Positions 27,430 to 37,067 of a DNA stretch of 64,000 nt are shown here, piece by piece. Both the position numbers and the translations under genes were made by a program. Numbering within the stretch: position 1 is the first letter of the stretch; each line of letters opens with the position of its first letter. The stretch is from Nitrincola sp048264025 (GTDB lineage: Bacteria; Pseudomonadota; Gammaproteobacteria; Pseudomonadales; Balneatricaceae). The notes below the pieces were generated by a model. The model was not told where the DNA came from. It saw only the letters and a list, made by a program, of their open reading frames with translations, and made no database searches. The stretch lies in the NCBI RefSeq assembly GCF_048264025.1, contig NZ_JBLXDN010000009.1:62001-126000 (forward strand), given 5' to 3'.

Positions 27430-30174
27430 ATGTATGATACATGGTTGGTCATGGCAGTGGTGTTCTTTCTATTAATGCTCTCCAGCATAGTGTTGAGTTG
27501 GACTAACTTCTTCACCCTGAAAAAACTCCAGCGAACGTTAGCTGAACTGCAGCACCAGCGTCCACCTGAACATACCAGCCACGTTCAACAACCGGCTAGA
27601 CCACAGACCAGCCAGACTGACACACAAGCGGATCTAGCCACTCAGCTTAGTGCCAAGATGGCGGCAAGCCAGATCGCCACCCCTGAACCCCCTGCGACAG
27701 CTACTGAACCGGATGCTGACTTCGATACAGCCGCCCCTGAAACCAGATCCGTAGAATCCGTAGAGTCTGAAACACCAACAACAGATCCTTGGGGCGCTAG
27801 CCCTGCAAATCCCAAGCCACAAACACAGGTTAAACCGGCAGAAGACGCAACCCCGGCAGGTCAGTCTTCGCTCAAAGCCAACTGGATGGTCTGGCTGGGC
27901 GGGTTATGCGTCGGCTTATCCGGCATTTTCCTTGCCCGTTATTCAATGGAGCAAGGCTTGCTGGGGCCACAAGCAAGGATTCTGCTCGGCATTCTGCTGG
28001 GGCTGGGATTACTGGTTGCCGCCGAATGGTTCAGACGTAAAACCAACACCGCTTATACCGCTGTTGCCGCACTGGCAGGGGGAGCCAGCATAGTGCTCTA
28101 CAGCGTCATTCTATCGGCACTGCACCTTTATCAACTCTGGCCACCGATGCTGGTATTTGCCCTGCTGGCTTTGGTCTCTCTGGGCAGTATGCTACTGGCT
28201 GTGTGGCATGGTCCGGTGCTGGCGCTGATCGGCATCACCGGTGCCTATCTGGTTCCCCTGATGCTGGGCGGCAGTGGCAGTGATCTGTTACCTGTGCTGA
28301 TCTATGTGTTGATTATTACCGGATCGTCACTGTTTCTACAGCGCTATGTACAGAGAAGCTGGCTATTTGTACTCACACTGGCAGGTACACTGAGCTGGTG
28401 GTGGCTACTGCAACTCAGTGGCCGCTCACTGGAATGGACGGGGCTCTATCTGACCTTGAGTGCCTATCTGTTTCTTAGTATTCCTACGCTCAACTTCCGC
28501 CTGATGCAGCCCACTGCGGATCAACCCCGACGCCGTTCAATCAAAGCCTTCTTGCGTTTTGATAGCGCCTCACAGCAACACCTGTTCATCGGCTTAGTAT
28601 TGATCACCCTGGCACAAGCGATCAATATTGCCCTGCGCCCTGATTGGCATTCGGCGCTGTGGTACTGGACACCGCTGCTGCTGTTACTGCTGTTCGCCAG
28701 CCGCTTCAACGAAAGCCTGAAGCTCCTGCCTTGGAGCAGTGCCCTACTGCTATTCTCCAGCCTGGTTATCGCCCACTTGCATACCGACTGGCAATTCGGG
28801 TTGGTCTTCAGGCCGCTGCTGCCACAACAACAACTGCAATTATTGCAGCTACTGTTACTCTGGACACTGGCCTATGGTGCACAGGCCTTCTGGCAACTGC
28901 GCAGCCACTGCCGTTACCCGGCACTGGTGCTATCCTTAGGGGTACTCACGCCGCTGATTGCGCTGGCACTGGCCTGGCAACTAGCCGGTAACCTGCTACA
29001 AGACTGGTTCTGGAGCGCCGCATCACTCTTGTGTGGCCTTGCCTATATTGGCCGCGCACAGTTGCGGGCAAAACAGGATCGCAGCCGCAGCTGGCTGATC
29101 TTTGCCGGTCATCTGGGTTATTCCCTCGCGGCGGTAATACTGCTGGAACCAGCCACCCTGACGCTGGCACTGGCGGCGCAGGTAGTTTCGCTGGCCTGGC
29201 TGCACCAGCAACATCCCGATCCGTTGCTCAGTGGCGTAATGAAAGCCTTAATCATGTTGATACTGGCCCGTCTGACACTGCAACCCTGGGTGCTGCAGCA
29301 GTATGATACCTCTCTGCTCAGCTATGGCGGCTGCCTGGCACTGGTGCTGATTGCCAGCCGAATCAACCGTCAGGACATACTGTCACGCTGGCTTGAAGGT
29401 GCCAGCCTGCATCTGCTGGTACTTTTCCTGGCAATGCTGCTACGCTACTGGCTGCATGATGGCGCACTCTTTATACACCACTACAGCTTCACCGAAGCGA
29501 CTTTCAACACCCTGATCTGGGGATCGATCGGACTGGTGTATTATTACCGCAGTGCGCTGGCTGAGAATACTCACGCACTCTGTCTGTTCGCTTCGCGCCT
29601 GCTGCTGTTAGCCGCCGTACTCAACTACCTGGTACTCCTCACTTCGCTCAACCCAGCGTTCAACCCACGAATCGATTTGAGCAGCACACCTATATTTAAC
29701 GGTCTGCTGCTAGCCTATGGCGCTCCAATACTGATCTTTGTACTGGCAGCTCGCTGGTATCTACAGGAATACCGCACCGGCTTTTGGGGGCTCGCTGGTA
29801 TCGGCAGCTGGATTTTTATCACCCTGGAGGTCCGTCATCTCTGGCAAGGCAGCTTGTCTACTGATCTACCGATGCAAAGTGGCGAGCTTTACAGCTATTC
29901 ACTGGTCTGGTTACTCATGGCGGCCAGCGCCATTCTGATAGGCTCACTACGCCAATGGATGCACCTGTATCAGGCAGGCATGCTGCTGTTACTGATCACT
30001 ATCGCCAAAATTTTCCTGATCGACATGTCCGACCTAATTGGCCTGCTGCGCGTTGCCTCGTTCATGGGACTGGGACTGTGCTTACTGGGATTGGCGTTTG
30101 TACATCAGTGGATGAGTCTCCGCCGATCGGCTGTCAGCGAGCTTTCGGAAGCATCCACACCGACAAACCGGTAA
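27430..30174 (+). CDS. DUF2339 family large membrane protein
   Basis: A 914-residue protein with one N-terminal helix (about 5-25), a low-complexity Pro/Thr/Glu-rich stretch of about 115 residues, then some 24 closely packed hydrophobic helices, the architecture of DUF2339. The segment WMVWLGGLCVGLSGIFLARY and the following GPQARILLGILLGLGL are characteristic. Function is unknown in the family; a transport or envelope role is guesswork. It follows the VWA gene by 93 bases and may have its own promoter. Confidence 0.75.
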   Translation: MYDTWLVMAVVFFLLMLSSIVLSWTNFFTLKKLQRTLAELQHQRPPEHTSHVQQPARPQTSQTDTQADLATQLSAKMAASQIATPEPPATATEPDADFDTAAPETRSVESVESETPTTDPWGASPANPKPQTQVKPAEDATPAGQSSLKANWMVWLGGLCVGLSGIFLARYSMEQGLLGPQARILLGILLGLGLLVAAEWFRRKTNTAYTAVAALAGGASIVLYSVILSALHLYQLWPPMLVFALLALVSLGSMLLAVWHGPVLALIGITGAYLVPLMLGGSGSDLLPVLIYVLIITGSSLFLQRYVQRSWLFVLTLAGTLSWWWLLQLSGRSLEWTGLYLTLSAYLFLSIPTLNFRLMQPTADQPRRRSIKAFLRFDSASQQHLFIGLVLITLAQAINIALRPDWHSALWYWTPLLLLLLFASRFNESLKLLPWSSALLLFSSLVIAHLHTDWQFGLVFRPLLPQQQLQLLQLLLLWTLAYGAQAFWQLRSHCRYPALVLSLGVLTPLIALALAWQLAGNLLQDWFWSAASLLCGLAYIGRAQLRAKQDRSRSWLIFAGHLGYSLAAVILLEPATLTLALAAQVVSLAWLHQQHPDPLLSGVMKALIMLILARLTLQPWVLQQYDTSLLSYGGCLALVLIASRINRQDILSRWLEGASLHLLVLFLAMLLRYWLHDGALFIHHYSFTEATFNTLIWGSIGLVYYYRSALAENTHALCLFASRLLLLAAVLNYLVLLTSLNPAFNPRIDLSSTPIFNGLLLAYGAPILIFVLAARWYLQEYRTGFWGLAGIGSWIFITLEVRHLWQGSLSTDLPMQSGELYSYSLVWLLMAASAILIGSLRQWMHLYQAGMLLLLITIAKIFLIDMSDLIGLLRVASFMGLGLCLLGLAFVHQWMSLRRSAVSELSEASTPTNR

Positions 30175-30349
30175 AAATAAACCACCGCAGATTGCGCAAG
30201 TTCTGACAAGAACACAGCAAGATCTGACAGCTATTTTCTGGCTGATTGATGTAGATTATTGGAGTCAATGCCGAGGATGAAAACCCGTTACTGAACAACG
30301 AAGATGCATAGACTCAATGGTCTTCGGGTTAGCCAGTAGGAGATAGATC

Positions 30350-31516
30350 ATGACCAGCTTGGAGTCTTCACACGAGGCTAATCATCAATTCGTTATCCAG
30401 ACCCTGGTACTATTACTGGGCGTAAGCGTGGTTGGCTCTAATGCTTTTCTAATGAGCCCGGTGATGCATGACATCAGCTCCAGCCTAAGCTCAAGCGTTG
30501 GTCAAACTGCACGGGCTGTAGCTGCATATGGAGGTGCACTGGCCTTAACCGGACTATTTCTTACTGGGTATGTGCAAAGATTTGGGTATAAGACAGCTCT
30601 CATGGTATCTGGAGCGGTGCTAACCCTAGGCATTTTATCTACAGGCCTGGCGGTGAGCTGGCAAATGCTATTAGCGAGTCAGGCCGTAGCTGGTTTAGCT
30701 GCGGGAATAATGCTACCGACGCTCTACTCTATGACAGCGGTAGTCGCACCTAAAGGAAAAGAGTCTGCCACCTTAGGAAAGGTCATAACGGGTTGGTCTT
30801 TAGCCATGGTCGCGGGGGTGCCATTGAGTGCATTCATCGCCGACTTGCTATCATGGCGCTATGCTTATTTCTTAGTTGGTGGATTGAGTCTGGCCGCCAC
30901 CCTGGGTTTTTTGTGGTTACCCAACGCTGAGACTGGCAACAGAACAGAACCAACGTCATTACGCTCTGCACTCAAGATACCCGCCTCCCTACCGACCTAT
31001 CTGATCTGTTTCCTTTACATGGTCAGCTTCTATGGCGTTTTCACCTTTTTGGGAAGCCATGTTCAATTGACGTTACATTACTCCACCTCTTTTTCCGGCC
31101 TAACAGTGCTGGCTTATGGCATAGGCTTCGGAGTGGCAGGACTGACTGGGAAGCGACTGGATGAACACACGCCGCAAAAACTCATTAAACCCACCCTTTT
31201 CAGCCTGGCACTGGTTTACCTGTCTTTTGTTGTTCTCGCAACGAACTACTGGTTGTTACTTGCCGGGTGCCTAATTTGGGGCTTTGCCAACCAACTCGGA
31301 CTTAACTGCCTGGTATCAATTCTAACCCAGCTTGATCAAAACCAGAGAGTGCGGTTGATGGGAATCTACAGTGCCGTAGCCTATGGCGGCACTATGGTAG
31401 CCGGTATCACCTTCGGGCTGATGTATGATATTGGGTCTTTTAACACCTTATTAATTGCGGCATCCGCTTTGTGTCTCGCATCTTTTTTAATTAGCACGAG
31501 CGCATATAAACACTGA
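30350..31516 (+). CDS. MFS transporter (DHA1/AraJ-like efflux type)
   Basis: A 388-residue, 12-helix major facilitator of the drug:H+ antiporter-1 type, with the motif-C-like helix GWSLAMVAGVPLSAFIADLLSWRYAYFLVGG characteristic of AraJ/YdhP-like exporters in part. The ATG follows taggag at a normal distance. An AraC-family gene begins 104 bases downstream on the same strand, a usual regulator-exporter pairing. Codon use and base composition of these two genes look somewhat more AT-rich than the core blocks, which may hint at acquisition. The substrate cannot be told. Confidence 0.85.
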   Translation: MTSLESSHEANHQFVIQTLVLLLGVSVVGSNAFLMSPVMHDISSSLSSSVGQTARAVAAYGGALALTGLFLTGYVQRFGYKTALMVSGAVLTLGILSTGLAVSWQMLLASQAVAGLAAGIMLPTLYSMTAVVAPKGKESATLGKVITGWSLAMVAGVPLSAFIADLLSWRYAYFLVGGLSLAATLGFLWLPNAETGNRTEPTSLRSALKIPASLPTYLICFLYMVSFYGVFTFLGSHVQLTLHYSTSFSGLTVLAYGIGFGVAGLTGKRLDEHTPQKLIKPTLFSLALVYLSFVVLATNYWLLLAGCLIWGFANQLGLNCLVSILTQLDQNQRVRLMGIYSAVAYGGTMVAGITFGLMYDIGSFNTLLIAASALCLASFLISTSAYKH

Positions 31517-31620
31517 TTTTTATTATTAATTCATGCTAATTGGGTTAACTGGCCAACTTGTGTTTGTGCTACATCCTATTTATGCTAATTTGCTATTAAG
31601 GCAGCAATTAAGGCTAGGCA

Positions 31621-32541
31621 ATGGCTTCAACCAGCACGGAGTTAATACAGGGTTATGGCTATACACGCTATATTCCAGGCGAACTGCTTTTAAGCACCAG
31701 TGATTTGTGTCTGGATGGCTGTTTTATTGGTTGGCATACGCAATCTAATCAGCCTATTGAGAGTGATCGTCCCGCTACCACAGATCATCAGTTTGTATTA
31801 TATGAATCTGCAGAAGAGCAGGGTCAATATCAGTATAACCAAGGCTTATGGAGAAAATACACCAAGCGAACCAATGATTGGTATATCGCACCCGCGAATG
31901 AAAACAGTATCAACTGGCGCTCAGTTACTACACACACTACTAAGACTCCATCGATTTTTCGAATCCATATCACTCCGAAAAAGTTGCAATCTAAAGCTCT
32001 GGAAGTTTTTTCTATTAACACTTCATCCATAGCATTAGATCATAGAATGAATATTCAGGATTCATTTATGGCTGGTTTAGCCGGTGAACTTAAGAGTGAA
32101 TTAAAAAATCCCTGTAATTCATCGCACTTGTATATAGAGCAATTAATCGAAACCTTCTCTGCATACATTCTAAAACGTTATTGTAAATTCAATACTGAAG
32201 CTATAAATCGATTGCCGATGTTGAGCTTGAAACGCAAGCACGACCTGATTGACTATATACATGATAATATTGGTAACGAACTTGCACTGGCAGAGCTGGC
32301 TGGTTTGGCCTGCTTGAGCAAGTATCATTTCGCCAGGGCATTCAAGGAGACCTTCCGAACCACGCCTCATAGCTATGTATTGAAATGCAGGATAGAACAG
32401 GCCTCCAGTCTTCTGAAAAACACTGATCTTCCTATCTCCATCATTGCTGAGCAGTGTGGATTTAGCAGTGCATCCCGATTTTCAAAGGTGTTTTCTAACC
32501 TGCAAGGGATAAGCCCAAATCAATATCGGCTAAAGGATTAA
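31621..32541 (+). CDS. AraC-family transcriptional regulator
   Basis: A 306-residue regulator with an unassigned N-terminal sensing region (about 1-200) and a C-terminal AraC DNA-binding domain of two helix-turn-helices: ELALAELAGLACLSKYHFAR and ISIIAEQCGFSSASRFSKVF, ending with the family GISPNQYR. The adjacent MFS exporter gene is the likely target. The coding sequence is visibly AT-richer than neighbouring housekeeping genes. Its stop overlaps the convergent rhodanese gene by four bases. Confidence 0.9.
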   Translation: MASTSTELIQGYGYTRYIPGELLLSTSDLCLDGCFIGWHTQSNQPIESDRPATTDHQFVLYESAEEQGQYQYNQGLWRKYTKRTNDWYIAPANENSINWRSVTTHTTKTPSIFRIHITPKKLQSKALEVFSINTSSIALDHRMNIQDSFMAGLAGELKSELKNPCNSSHLYIEQLIETFSAYILKRYCKFNTEAINRLPMLSLKRKHDLIDYIHDNIGNELALAELAGLACLSKYHFARAFKETFRTTPHSYVLKCRIEQASSLLKNTDLPISIIAEQCGFSSASRFSKVFSNLQGISPNQYRLKD

Positions 32542-33080
32542 CGCTGACTACGATAAATTTTTTCGGCATTCATACGGCTGCCCCAAGGTAGTCCAGAATT
32601 CTGCCAGCCATTAACGACACGCATACCCGATTGAGGACCTTCTTTTGCCGAGCCTCCCTGAAAACCATTGATCACAAAGCCTGCATTGCTAAAGCCTTGC
32701 TCTTGCAAATAACGGGCACTGGGCTCGCCACGCTCACTGCCTGAACGGCACATAGTGATCACCTGCGCCGTTTTATCCAACCCGCGTGCTTCCAGCAGGG
32801 CTTCAACTTCAGCGGCAAAATTTGGGTTCACTGACATGCGAAAACGGTTGTTCTCCTCATCCCAGTCATAGCGATCAACCTGCATAAACGGAATATTGGC
32901 ATCCACAACATCGGTTGAGCCAATAAACATCACCTCTACGGGATCGCGGACATCAATAAACAGCATCTGATCGCCTTGCTCCTGCTTCAGGGCATAGGTT
33001 TCTTCCGGGGTTAATCCCATCGCCCAGACCGGCGAAGCCAGCAGGCAAGAGAGAACAGCAGCCAAAATCAATTTACGCAC
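32538..33080 (-). CDS. Exported rhodanese-like protein
   Basis: A 180-residue protein with a signal peptide cleaved after SPVWA (about residue 20) and one rhodanese domain. The active-site loop is MCRSGSERG with the catalytic-type cysteine, and the entry motif LFIDVRDPVEV is typical. The C-terminal tail (GGSAKEGPQSGMRVVNGWQNSGLPW) is like those of periplasmic rhodaneses from other gammaproteobacteria. It could move sulfane sulfur in the periplasm; no partner is encoded nearby. Confidence 0.85.
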   Translation of the reverse strand: MRKLILAAVLSCLLASPVWAMGLTPEETYALKQEQGDQMLFIDVRDPVEVMFIGSTDVVDANIPFMQVDRYDWDEENNRFRMSVNPNFAAEVEALLEARGLDKTAQVITMCRSGSERGEPSARYLQEQGFSNAGFVINGFQGGSAKEGPQSGMRVVNGWQNSGLPWGSRMNAEKIYRSQR

Positions 33081-33182
33081 AATACATTCCTCATCTTTAA
33101 ATTAGATTAAGTTAATATTATGGCAGTTATCACTCGACCGCAATCTATCCTTGGTCGTACAGTGGCAACGTCTGGATTTAAA

Positions 33183-34019
33183 TCAGGCTTGCTGACTTAA
33201 AAGCGCCGAATAGCCTGCGCGATAATCCGGATAGTGCCAGACAAAACCACTGGCTTTAAGGCGTTGATGACAGATCCGCTTGCTATCGCGGTGAATCGGG
33301 ACAGTCGACCTTGCCTCCACGCCCAGTTGCTGCTGCAACCAACTGAGCACTTCATGCAAGCTGGCGGGACAGGTATCGGTTAGATTATAGGCTGAGGCAA
33401 GCGCCTTGCCTTGCTGGCGACAATTGATCAGATGCATGACCGCACGCGCGGCATCGTCTATATGGATACGATTGGTGTAGATCGGTGGCTCTGACGGGGG
33501 CAGTACACCCTGGCGGGCCTGTTGCTGCAGGTAGTAACGTCCAGGGCCATACAAGCCGGAGGGTCGTAACAGCGTGACTGGCTGGGGTTGCGCCAACCAG
33601 AAATTTTCGGTTTCCACTAACACACTGGCTGTTTCACGTGTGGGGCAACGCTCAGCCTGCTCATCCACCCACTCCCCCCCAGACTGGCCGTAAACACCGG
33701 TTGAGGAAATCAACCAGACATGGGCATTGGGGGCTTGATCTCTAAGCGCCTTAGCCGCCTGCTGCGCTACCTCGAAGTAGGCTTGTTGATAGGCGGCTAC
33801 ACCCGAACCAGAGGGTGACAGACAGAGCACCACATCATCCGGTGGACAGGGCAGATCCGGCCAGGAATGTGCCGCATCATGCTGAATTAGCGTGACACCG
33901 GGTGGTGCATCAGCACCGCGACGCATGCCCTGCACCTGCAAGCCCTGCTGAACAGCCAGCTGGGCTATACGCCCACCCAGGTCACCCAAGCCAATCAACA
34001 ACAGTGTTTTTTTCTGCAT
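33183..34019 (-). CDS. NAD(P)-dependent epimerase/short-chain-type protein (YeeZ-like)
   Basis: A 278-residue extended-SDR-like protein with an N-terminal Rossmann motif LIGLGDLGGRIAQLA and downstream ISSTGVYGQSGGEWVDE and LLRPSGLYGPGRYYL, the pattern of the YeeZ/GalE-related group. The tyrosine of VYGQ takes the place expected in the SDR catalytic region, but the usual YxxxK spacing is not clear, so catalysis is uncertain. It is a single gene divergent from the small entericidin-like gene. Substrate unknown. Confidence 0.75.
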   Translation of the reverse strand: MQKKTLLLIGLGDLGGRIAQLAVQQGLQVQGMRRGADAPPGVTLIQHDAAHSWPDLPCPPDDVVLCLSPSGSGVAAYQQAYFEVAQQAAKALRDQAPNAHVWLISSTGVYGQSGGEWVDEQAERCPTRETASVLVETENFWLAQPQPVTLLRPSGLYGPGRYYLQQQARQGVLPPSEPPIYTNRIHIDDAARAVMHLINCRQQGKALASAYNLTDTCPASLHEVLSWLQQQLGVEARSTVPIHRDSKRICHQRLKASGFVWHYPDYRAGYSALLSQQA

Positions 34020-34136
34020 TCTGACTCTCTCGTGTTGCGCTAAAACGAAGCCATACCCGATTTATTCACAAGCATGATATTATTAAAGCGGTTAAATTCA
34101 GAGCGTTGGCTTCAAACAACCTACAGGAAAACAGTT

Positions 34137-34280
34137 ATGATCCAAAAAACCTACCTGATGCTGCTGACACTGATACTGCTGCTAGGCAGCCTGACCTTGA
34201 GTGGCTGCAATACCGTTGAAGGGCTGGGCAAAGACATCCAGCGCGGTGGTGAAAAAATTGAACGTGTCGGGCGCAGTTGA
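34137..34280 (+). CDS. Entericidin A/B family lipoprotein
   Basis: A 47-residue lipoprotein with a lipobox (TLSGC) after a hydrophobic signal, then the entericidin core NTVEGLGKDIQRGGEKIE. The start is the ATG at 34137 with aggaaa upstream; an in-frame ATG 63 bases earlier has no family-like sequence. In E. coli, EcnA and EcnB are a small antidote/toxin pair; single copies like this are widespread and have no settled role. It converges on the LEA-type lipoprotein gene four bases away. Confidence 0.85.
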   Translation: MIQKTYLMLLTLILLLGSLTLSGCNTVEGLGKDIQRGGEKIERVGRS

Positions 34281-34283
34281 TCA

Positions 34284-34757
34284 TCAAGGTGTTAGGCGTA
34301 GTTGTCCACTTTCTTCAATGTTGATCATCGGTAGCAGGCGTCCGGCATCCAGCCGGGCGCTGAAACCATAATCCAAAGTACTACGTTGGTTATTACTGAA
34401 CAGGTCACCCAATAGCCGCGCGCTGCCAAACAGATCGGGACTGGCTTGTATGACGAAATCGGCCTGCCCATAAGCAGGGACTGTCGGAATATCCGGCGTG
34501 GCACCACTGAGAATTCGGTATCCCTCTATCTCTACCGCATAGGTCATGCCGCGAAAGGGTAACGCGGAGCGATTGGGATTAATGATCTGTATACCTATAT
34601 CAAAGCGTGGCGCCATGCCAACCGTATTGGGCGCAAGTGTGAAGGAGGTGATATTGACCTGTGGTTTTTCGTAATGGCTTGATAAAGCGGCACAGCCACT
34701 CAAGAAAAGTACACACAACAATCCTAGCGGCAGCCAGATAGCTCTTGTCATCGTCAA
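34284..34757 (-). CDS. LEA type 2 family lipoprotein
   Basis: A 157-residue lipoprotein with a lipobox (LFLSGC, about residue 22) and one LEA14/WHy-type domain, seen in PQVNITSFTLAPNTVGMAPRFDIGIQIINPNR and following beta-strands. Similar proteins are common in marine and soil gammaproteobacteria and may buffer envelope stress such as desiccation or salt; this is an inference from the domain. It appears to be transcribed alone. Confidence 0.8.
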   Translation of the reverse strand: MTMTRAIWLPLGLLCVLFLSGCAALSSHYEKPQVNITSFTLAPNTVGMAPRFDIGIQIINPNRSALPFRGMTYAVEIEGYRILSGATPDIPTVPAYGQADFVIQASPDLFGSARLLGDLFSNNQRSTLDYGFSARLDAGRLLPMINIEESGQLRLTP

Positions 34758-34852
34758 CTCCTTTCAAAAAACCAAAATTAGGCTCTATTTAAGCAGAGTC
34801 TGGATGAGTATCAGCTGAATGCTGGTGCCAATTAAGTCGCTTCAGCTTTGAT

Positions 34853-35092
34853 TTAGAAGGAGCTGTCAGAGTCTTTTGACTCATCAGACCAAGATAAACG
34901 TTGTTTTATTTTACGTACCGCTTTAGGCACAGCAACCAGTCGAATCATATAGGCAATGACCAATCCGCCGATGATCGACAAAAACATCCCCATGCCTACA
35001 CGAAACATTAACGCCGTAAAAAAAGCAGTCAGTATTGCGGTAAAAATCTCTTCAAGATGAGTTGGAATCCAGTGTTTATAGCGTTGTTCCAT
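34853..35092 (-). CDS. DUF2798 family small membrane protein
   Basis: A 79-residue protein with two membrane helices (about 15-35 and 38-55) and the charged C-terminus KAVRKIKQRLSW typical of DUF2798. The start is taken at the ATG at 35092 because gaggag precedes it by four bases; the frame continues 18 codons upstream without a ribosome site. Function is unknown. It lies 64 bases downstream of parE on the same strand and could be read from the parE transcript or from its own promoter. Confidence 0.75.
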   Translation of the reverse strand: MEQRYKHWIPTHLEEIFTAILTAFFTALMFRVGMGMFLSIIGGLVIAYMIRLVAVPKAVRKIKQRLSWSDESKDSDSSF

Positions 35093-35156
35093 GGTGCTCC
35101 TCTTCAAACTTAGATAAAAGTGATTATCTAGGATAACAGACTGCACCGGCTATTGC

Positions 35157-37055
35157 TTAAACCCCAACCTCCGCCAGATTGCCCTTACTCTCCAACCAAA
35201 TTTTGCGATCACCGGAGCGTTTTTTCGCCAGCAACATGTCCATTAACTCCAGGGTGCCATCAGTGATATCCAGCGTCAGTTGCACCAGTCGACGGGTATC
35301 CGGTGACATGGTAGTTTCACGTAATTGCAGCGGGTTCATTTCACCCAACCCCTTGAAGCGCTGCACGCCGATTTTGGCATTACGGCGCTCGGCCCGGATA
35401 CGGTCGATGATCGCGTCACGTTCTTCTTCGTCCAGGGCGTAAAATACTTCTTTGGCCACATCAATACGGTAGAGGGGTGGCATAGCTACGTATACATGCC
35501 CCGCCTCAACCAGCGGGCGGAAATGCTGCACAAACAGTGCGCACAACAGTGTAGCGATATGCAGACCGTCGGAGTCGGCATCGGCAAGAATGCAGACTTT
35601 GTTATAGCGCAGTCCATCCAGTTTGTCTGAGCCAGGATCGACGCCGATGGCGACAGAGATGTCATGGATTTCCTGTGAAGCGAGTACTTCGGAGGAATCC
35701 ACTTCCCAGGTATTCAGAATCTTACCGCGTAGCGGCATGATTGCCTGAAACTCACGGTTGCGTGCCTGCTTGGCTGAGCCGCCAGCGGAGTCCCCTTCGA
35801 CCAGAAACAGTTCGGAGCGATCTGTATCGGCACCGGAACAGTCGGCCAGTTTGCCCGGCAGCGCAGGCCCTTGGGTGATTTTCTTACGCACTACCTTCTT
35901 GTTGCTGCGCATGCGTTTCTGGGCGTTATTGATTACCAGTTCAGCAATCTTCTCACCCTCTTCCACATGCTTATTCAGCCACAGCGAGAAGGCATCTTTC
36001 ACCGCACCGGAGATAAAGGCAGCTATCCCACGGGAGGACAGACGCTCTTTGGTTTGCCCGGAAAACTGGGCATCACGCATTTTTGCTGAAAGGATGTAAC
36101 AGCACTTGTCCCAGATATCATCAGGGGCCAATTTAACGCCACGCGGTAACAGATTGCGGATCTCACAGAACTCGCGCATCGCTTCCAGCAGGCCGGTACG
36201 CAAGCCATTGACATGAGTGCCGCCCTGAGCAGTCGGAATCAGGTTCACATAGCTTTCAGCGGTGATTTCGCCACCATCCACCAGCCATTGCAACGCCCAG
36301 TCTACGGCGTCTTCCTGACCGGTTAAACTGCCGGTAAACGGCTCTTCCGGCAGGGTATCCCACACCTGGGTGGTACCTTTAAGATAGGACTCCAAACCGG
36401 CTTCATAGAGCCAGACTTCCTGCTCTTTCTTGCCGCTGCTCATATCGGTGAAGCTGACTTTCAAGCCTGGGCAGAGTACAGCTTTGGCACGCAGGTTGTG
36501 TTTCAGCCGGGTTAAACTGAACTTTGGGCTATCAAAGTATTTCGGATCCGGGGTGAAGCGTACGGTTGTACCGGTATTGCGCTTGCCACAACTACCGATC
36601 ACTTCCAGATCAGAGACTTTTTCACCATCGGCAAAGCCGATCCGGTGCACCTGGCCGTCACGACGTATCTCTACATGCAGCAGTTTCGACAGGGCGTTAA
36701 CCACGGATACACCCACACCATGAAGACCACCGGAAAAACTGTAGTTATCGTTATTGAACTTCCCCCCGGCATGCAACCGGGTCAGAATCAGTTCAACCCC
36801 ACTGACGCCCTCTTCAGGATGGATATCCACCGGCATGCCACGACCATCATCACTGACCGACAGTGAGCCGTCTTCATGTAAAATGACATCAATTTCTTTG
36901 GCATGGCCAGCCAAGGCCTCATCCACTGAGTTATCGATAACTTCCTGAGCCAGATGGTTGGGTCGATCGGTTTCAGTGTACATACCTGGTCGGCGTTTAA
37001 CCGGATCAAGACCACTGAGAACTTCAATCGCATCGGCATTATATTGTTTGGTCAT
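35157..37055 (-). CDS. parE: DNA topoisomerase IV subunit B
   Basis: The ATPase subunit of topoisomerase IV. The GHKL ATPase has DNSVDEAL and DDGRGMPVDIH, with the ATP lid at GGKFNNDNYSFSGGLHGVG. The Toprim domain has EGDSAGGSAKQ and the metal aspartates in LADADSDGLHI. At 632 residues it matches E. coli ParE (630). It follows yqiA by 12 bases, so it is at the end of the nudF-yqiB-yqiA-parE unit, the order also seen in Pseudomonas and enterics. Confidence 0.97.
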   Translation of the reverse strand: MTKQYNADAIEVLSGLDPVKRRPGMYTETDRPNHLAQEVIDNSVDEALAGHAKEIDVILHEDGSLSVSDDGRGMPVDIHPEEGVSGVELILTRLHAGGKFNNDNYSFSGGLHGVGVSVVNALSKLLHVEIRRDGQVHRIGFADGEKVSDLEVIGSCGKRNTGTTVRFTPDPKYFDSPKFSLTRLKHNLRAKAVLCPGLKVSFTDMSSGKKEQEVWLYEAGLESYLKGTTQVWDTLPEEPFTGSLTGQEDAVDWALQWLVDGGEITAESYVNLIPTAQGGTHVNGLRTGLLEAMREFCEIRNLLPRGVKLAPDDIWDKCCYILSAKMRDAQFSGQTKERLSSRGIAAFISGAVKDAFSLWLNKHVEEGEKIAELVINNAQKRMRSNKKVVRKKITQGPALPGKLADCSGADTDRSELFLVEGDSAGGSAKQARNREFQAIMPLRGKILNTWEVDSSEVLASQEIHDISVAIGVDPGSDKLDGLRYNKVCILADADSDGLHIATLLCALFVQHFRPLVEAGHVYVAMPPLYRIDVAKEVFYALDEEERDAIIDRIRAERRNAKIGVQRFKGLGEMNPLQLRETTMSPDTRRLVQLTLDITDGTLELMDMLLAKKRSGDRKIWLESKGNLAEVGV

Positions 37056-37067
37056 GCGTTTTCCTGT